Source of the DNA: Otis tarda
Lineage: Eukaryota > Chordata > Aves > Otidiformes > Otididae
Reading direction: 5' to 3'
NCBI GenBank assembly: GCA_026413225.1
Contig: CM048557.1
Span: 61,804,987-61,868,986 of the forward strand
DNA length: 64,000 nt
The notes beneath the pieces are model-generated. The model made no database searches. It was not told the origin of the DNA and saw only the letters and a list, made by a program, of their open reading frames with translations. The translations under genes were made by a program, and so were the position numbers. Every line of letters starts with the position of its first letter. Within the stretch, counting starts at the first letter, position 1. Of this stretch, positions 61,201 through 64,000 are shown one piece after another.

Positions 61201-64000
61201 CCATCCACAACTGATGATCTTTCTGTTACTATTTCAGGGCTACTTAGTTCATTTGAAGCTTCTCCTCTGGGGAACTTAAAATCTGGTTTTTGTGTGGTAT
61301 CTTCATCAGTAGAACTTAATTTTAGGACAACTTCTTGAAAACTCCCCTCTGAGGGAGGCAAAGCGGCATCAATCTTTGCTGAACTGACTCCCATGTCAGT
61401 TTGGGAGGCTCCAGTTTCTATTTTGGAAAACTCCAGAGTGGGGATCTTAACATCAGCCAGCCTTATGCTTATTTGTGACCCTTCCTCTGTCCTTGCAGAA
61501 TGACTTTTTTCTATATCAGGTATCTGTATTGAAACATCACCCTCTCTTTCTGTTTCAGGAATAGTAGTATCAGCTTCAACTTTTGATGAATGTATCTGAG
61601 ATTTGGGAACCTTGATCTTGGAGAGTGAAATTTTAGGCATGACAAATTGAGGCTTTTTAGTTGGACTTTTTTGTTCAACTTTTCCTGCAGATATTTCCAG
61701 ATCAAGGGCTGGCCCAGTACCTTGATCATCAGTTATAGTTTCTCTCGCTTCTGTGTCTATCCTGCCTGACATTACAGGAAGTTTATGATCTTCCAAATTT
61801 GCTCCAGAATCCAATTTAACACTTGCTTCCTTCTTTGGTGACCAACTGAAGGATGGCAGTTTGAATTTGGGCATTTTAAAATGTCCTTCTTTCTCTTCCC
61901 CATCTCCATCTTGCTTTATTTCCCCTTTGGGAAGTGCTGCATCTGAATCTTGAACATCACTGTCTGGTTTTGGAACAGAAATGTCAGCTGATGGGAGGTG
62001 AACATCAGCTTCTAATGCCTTATTTTCATCTTTGGTAATTTTGACTTCAGGCCTGTAAGTTTCTGTTCCTGTACCACATTCCACCTCCAAATTTGGTGCC
62101 TCAACAGCAATGTCAGCTATTTCTACCATTGGTTTGAGTTGGGGAACTTTGACTTCTGTTTTGGATTGGCTGACCTCCTTTTCTGACCCTTTCCCTGTAG
62201 AATGTGTAATTCCGAACTTTGGCATTTGGAATTTAGACATTTTTGGTTTTCCTTTAGGATCTTCAATTTTTACTTCTACATCACCCACAGAAATTTCACT
62301 TGATGTTCTTTCAGCACTTATGTCAGGACTCTTCACCTCAAGGGAGCTTTCTGTTATGATCTTAATATCTGAGGTGGAGAGGCTGGCAGCTGACTTCGAT
62401 GTCAGGTCATCTTCTTCACATGTAGAAAGTAGGACGTCACCTGTACGTATGCACATATCCATCTCCGTTTTGGGAACATTGACTTCTGGTTTGGAATATT
62501 CCAAAGTTGGGACTGTAACTTTTGGCACTTTTACGCCCATTCCTGCTTCTTCTCCACTACTTTTCTCAGATTTCTGTACTGAAATGCCTTCTTTTTCTTG
62601 TTTGGGTTCTTCCAGATGTCCCTCAACGTGAGAAGGAGCAATAGCTTCTTTCTTTGGTGACCAACTAAATGAAGGTAGTTTAAATTTTGACGTTTTAAAT
62701 TTGTTTTCTTTCTCCTCAGTGTCCTTCTCTCCTGAAACTACTTCCTGTTCTGCCTTGCACTCTAAATCTGGGCCATGGGTTTCCACTTCTAATTTTGGCA
62801 TGGTAACCTCTGTTGATGACAGATTGACATCCAAATTTGGTACATCCAGAACAACATCAGGTGAAGGCTTGTGCATCTTTACACCTAATTCGGCATCAGA
62901 AATCTGAGCTGATGTTTCCATATCAGTATCAGTCATATCAGATGTTATCCTTCCTTTGGAAATTTCAGATTCTAATTTGGAACTAATGTCACTTTCTGAC
63001 GGTTTTTCCTTAGACCAAGAAATTCCAAATTTTGGTTTTCGGAATTTAGGAATTTTAACCGTAAACTCTGTGTCACCCACAGATGTTTCAGCAGCTGCTG
63101 TTTTCCCTCCTGGCTTCAGACTTCCTTGGTCCAAAGCAGCATCTTCATTTAAAATTTCAAAATCTGTAACTGAAAGATTCTCACCAGAAAGAGATAATAT
63201 TTTTGAGTCAGATTCGGCAAAATTCATTTGATATTTAGTAAGAGTAATATCCCCTTTTTGTAATGGGGAATCCTTTTCAATTTTAGAAGAACCAATATCA
63301 ATTTTGGAGAAACCCAAACTAGGAATTCTGAATTTAGTACTTCTAGAGCCACTATCAACCTTATTGTCTGGAAGAAGTTCAGATCTGACATTGCCTGAAA
63401 GAACAGCAGGAGGTTCCTCTGTTACAGAATAACAAACAGCTTCTGACACAGAAATTTCACCTACGGCCTTACTCTGTACCTGAGATTTAGAAATTTTAGA
63501 CAGGGAAACCTTAGGCATTCTAAATAAAGAACTTTTAGCTTTACCCGTATCAAATTCTTTTACAGAGGAGGGATCAGTGACAACTTCAACAGTAGACGGT
63601 TGGATCTCGGCCGCGGGCAGGGTCACGTCGACTTCGGCGGTTCCCGAGGGCACCGTCACTTGGGGCTCCTTGAGGCTGACGTCCACATCGGCGGCCACGG
63701 TGCCCTTGGCCTCTCTGCTGCTGGACCAGCCAAAGGAAGGCATGCCGAACTTGGGCATCTTGAACTTGCCGTCCTTGGTCTTGGCGGCCTCCTTCTCGGG
63801 GGCTTTTGCTTCCCCTTCCAGGGTGAGGCCTACCTCGGGCGCCTGCAGGTCAATGCTGGCCTTTGGAAGGGGGACTTCCGCGGACGGGAGGCTGATGTCC
63901 ACCTTGGGGGCTTTGATGTCAGCTTTGGGCATTTTCAGGGAGGGCTTCTCCACCTTCCAGCTGGCCCCTTCGGCTTTGGCGCCGGGGACGTCGGCTTTGA
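58269..64000 (-). CDS. AHNAK2: AHNAK2, C-terminal 1,909 codons of the giant repeat exon, 5'-partial
   Basis: AHNAK2 is a giant scaffold of the AHNAK/desmoyokin family, linked in mammals to costameric membranes and protein trafficking; its PDZ-like N-terminus is beyond the window. The frame is open from the right edge to TGA at 58269-58271, with no intron, as expected for the single huge 3' exon of AHNAK genes. The first residues (right edge) carry standard AHNAK repeats: LKMPKADIKAPKVDISLPSA, FKMPKFGMPSFGWSSSREA. After about 63,600 they become diverged repeats in which KxPKFGIS, MPKxSLSKI, IPxLxFSK and LPSFSWSPKKEA units recur between acidic Ser/Thr-rich linkers, ending FRFPKLGFTSPSKK and an acidic tail (SNIPGDTTK). 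Any internal Met or Val start is irrelevant; translation comes from the right. AHNAK itself was considered; the PLD4-CEP170B neighbours favour AHNAK2. Confidence 0.93.
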   Translation of the reverse strand, partial: KADVPGAKAEGASWKVEKPSLKMPKADIKAPKVDISLPSAEVPLPKASIDLQAPEVGLTLEGEAKAPEKEAAKTKDGKFKMPKFGMPSFGWSSSREAKGTVAADVDVSLKEPQVTVPSGTAEVDVTLPAAEIQPSTVEVVTDPSSVKEFDTGKAKSSLFRMPKVSLSKISKSQVQSKAVGEISVSEAVCYSVTEEPPAVLSGNVRSELLPDNKVDSGSRSTKFRIPSLGFSKIDIGSSKIEKDSPLQKGDITLTKYQMNFAESDSKILSLSGENLSVTDFEILNEDAALDQGSLKPGGKTAAAETSVGDTEFTVKIPKFRKPKFGISWSKEKPSESDISSKLESEISKGRITSDMTDTDMETSAQISDAELGVKMHKPSPDVVLDVPNLDVNLSSTEVTMPKLEVETHGPDLECKAEQEVVSGEKDTEEKENKFKTSKFKLPSFSWSPKKEAIAPSHVEGHLEEPKQEKEGISVQKSEKSSGEEAGMGVKVPKVTVPTLEYSKPEVNVPKTEMDMCIRTGDVLLSTCEEDDLTSKSAASLSTSDIKIITESSLEVKSPDISAERTSSEISVGDVEVKIEDPKGKPKMSKFQMPKFGITHSTGKGSEKEVSQSKTEVKVPQLKPMVEIADIAVEAPNLEVECGTGTETYRPEVKITKDENKALEADVHLPSADISVPKPDSDVQDSDAALPKGEIKQDGDGEEKEGHFKMPKFKLPSFSWSPKKEASVKLDSGANLEDHKLPVMSGRIDTEARETITDDQGTGPALDLEISAGKVEQKSPTKKPQFVMPKISLSKIKVPKSQIHSSKVEADTTIPETEREGDVSIQIPDIEKSHSARTEEGSQISIRLADVKIPTLEFSKIETGASQTDMGVSSAKIDAALPPSEGSFQEVVLKLSSTDEDTTQKPDFKFPRGEASNELSSPEIVTERSSVVDGRKMKLEGPEGKIKKPKFQKPKFGISLSKGKGPETEISSPRIEPELPQLKMTNEIVDIAVGVPASELTSDMSDPGVGVYACKIKTPQVLTTGIEAPKAESQSVSKPTTEGATESLEEKEIKLKEEHKIKTEEVQTEEHQGWFKMPKFRIPAFGRTSLKEKKGDADVERSMEKTQAGIPSAEIQIETSVPEKSLLLPHAVAEIAIGKEEISELGDSVKSSDVSLPKMEGDTSLSAERTDSRVSILKTETYADIVKRGAEGQKMHTSEFTVSSAELSKSYLSASEIDKDSLTNKFPTCTLTVQEHKVQSQDIGVPKVESSTKLESSEVGCKPSSAEITLDATQEKIDVSLPKEELDIQKQEAAIKKGKIKDEIQIIGKDSEGSQLKRPLCEWSTTKGSEDGSYVTAKLEDLKVEVPGMKMDVKIARVDPEMKFQVKSVEKDRSAGVEAQVEDRAETSKIKTYKFKIPKFGVLHSEAKGFEDDISLPKSEVDSVSKTELGTTEMQFQKSEGITGLKSSALDHMETSTRITVETVEKSQSVPEVNIKIPKLRIPRFTFKSLPTEAVVSVSKVVTDPKGSSTDIEVVQLQASSAVPEETPEALEGGIQKAKSKILTLTEPDIKTAQMTTTIESSLSNIGQDLHWSYVEGQEVSEKVEPEHVAIERCEIYTAEILKESEVLSSEVKTATLGFSLLKVKLPESHSNLEVLVQQPSSADDVSVSKPECTDESFGVAAQRTCSAELKVSGKPCSETEESSGEFSLPKLETFAVEVKPSSKPEETHPGKSREGITAGPLSKYEGVAEAVEDEEKDITNEKEKTDSKRSPGKFKFWLPTVGFSSSGDETSTDSKAEVKKSVPEEVKSADASDHDSSKQTEKTGWFRFPKLGFTSPSKKAKTVDKVETGHKEGRISDEDSPSDKIDVFFDAQESLSPKETTEGEKVEIHGASSDVPVSRTIVTSSARTELILLEEEKDSQSNIPGDTTK
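58560..63560 (-). repeat. AHNAK2: Degenerate C-terminal AHNAK repeats
   Basis: Diverged protein repeats. The PSFxWS-type unit recurs at about 63735, 62660, 61850 and, as IPAFGRTS, 60745. FGIS/FGIT/FGVL units are at about 63020, 62215, 61130 and 59805. SLSKI units are at about 63500 and 61625, and LxFSKxE units at about 63310, 62510 (LEYSKPE) and 61430. Nucleotide identity between units is low, but order is largely kept, with spacing of roughly 0.8-1.1 kb. Confidence 0.75.
63600..64000 (-). repeat. AHNAK2: GC-rich canonical AHNAK core-repeat block
   Basis: Coding for LKMPKADIKAPKVDISLPSA, FKMPKFGMPSFGWS and VDVTLPAAEI-type units. The line 63841-63900 is 39/60 G+C, whereas 63241-63300 in the same exon is 19/60. 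This is the distal edge of the homogenised central repeat array, which continues past the window. Confidence 0.8.

Noticed and set aside
62110-62631. 173-codon and similar + strand frames opposite AHNAK2
   Set aside because: Antisense shadows of a stop-poor repetitive coding sequence.

Overview
This is a vertebrate nuclear window and most probably avian. Its genes are split into many short exons with GT-AG introns, the strands carry long AT-rich introns and 3' UTRs, and the only recognisable interspersed repeats are CR1 LINE 3' ends (the 'gggttggaagggacc' / 'gattctatgatt' signature). No bacterial-type operon, CRISPR array, tRNA or rRNA gene was seen.

Layout. (1) Positions 1 to about 33,255, + strand: the 3' nine-tenths of the coding region of CEP170B (KIAA0284). 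Thirteen exons read in one continuous phase (3108-29281, 1,476 residues of C-terminal protein), plus one candidate 13-codon cassette exon and a roughly 4 kb 3' UTR. The N-terminal FHA-domain exons lie before the window. (2) About 33,256-41,820: intergenic sequence with simple repeats and a CR1 copy. (3) 41,821 to about 53,130, + strand: a complete PLD4 coding region in ten exons (503 aa), with a type II membrane anchor and both HKD motifs. (4) About 53,131-57,297: intergenic, with a CR1 copy ending in 18 perfect TATTC repeats. (5) About 57,298-64,000, - strand: the 3' UTR and the last 1,909 codons of AHNAK2, one uninterrupted exon that runs off the right edge.

The order and orientation CEP170B(+) PLD4(+) AHNAK2(-) is the arrangement known from human 14q32.33, so this is a conserved syntenic block. 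The three products are not known to work together: a centrosome/microtubule protein, an endolysosomal nuclease-like PLD-family enzyme, and a giant scaffold protein.

I did not find a new biological system. The points most worth a second look are a GC-AG intron and a 13-codon microexon in CEP170B, a nested inverted repeat in a CEP170B intron, the canonical Asp in the second HKD motif and the acidic stalk of PLD4, and an abrupt GC step inside the AHNAK2 exon where homogenised core repeats give way to degenerate C-terminal repeats.
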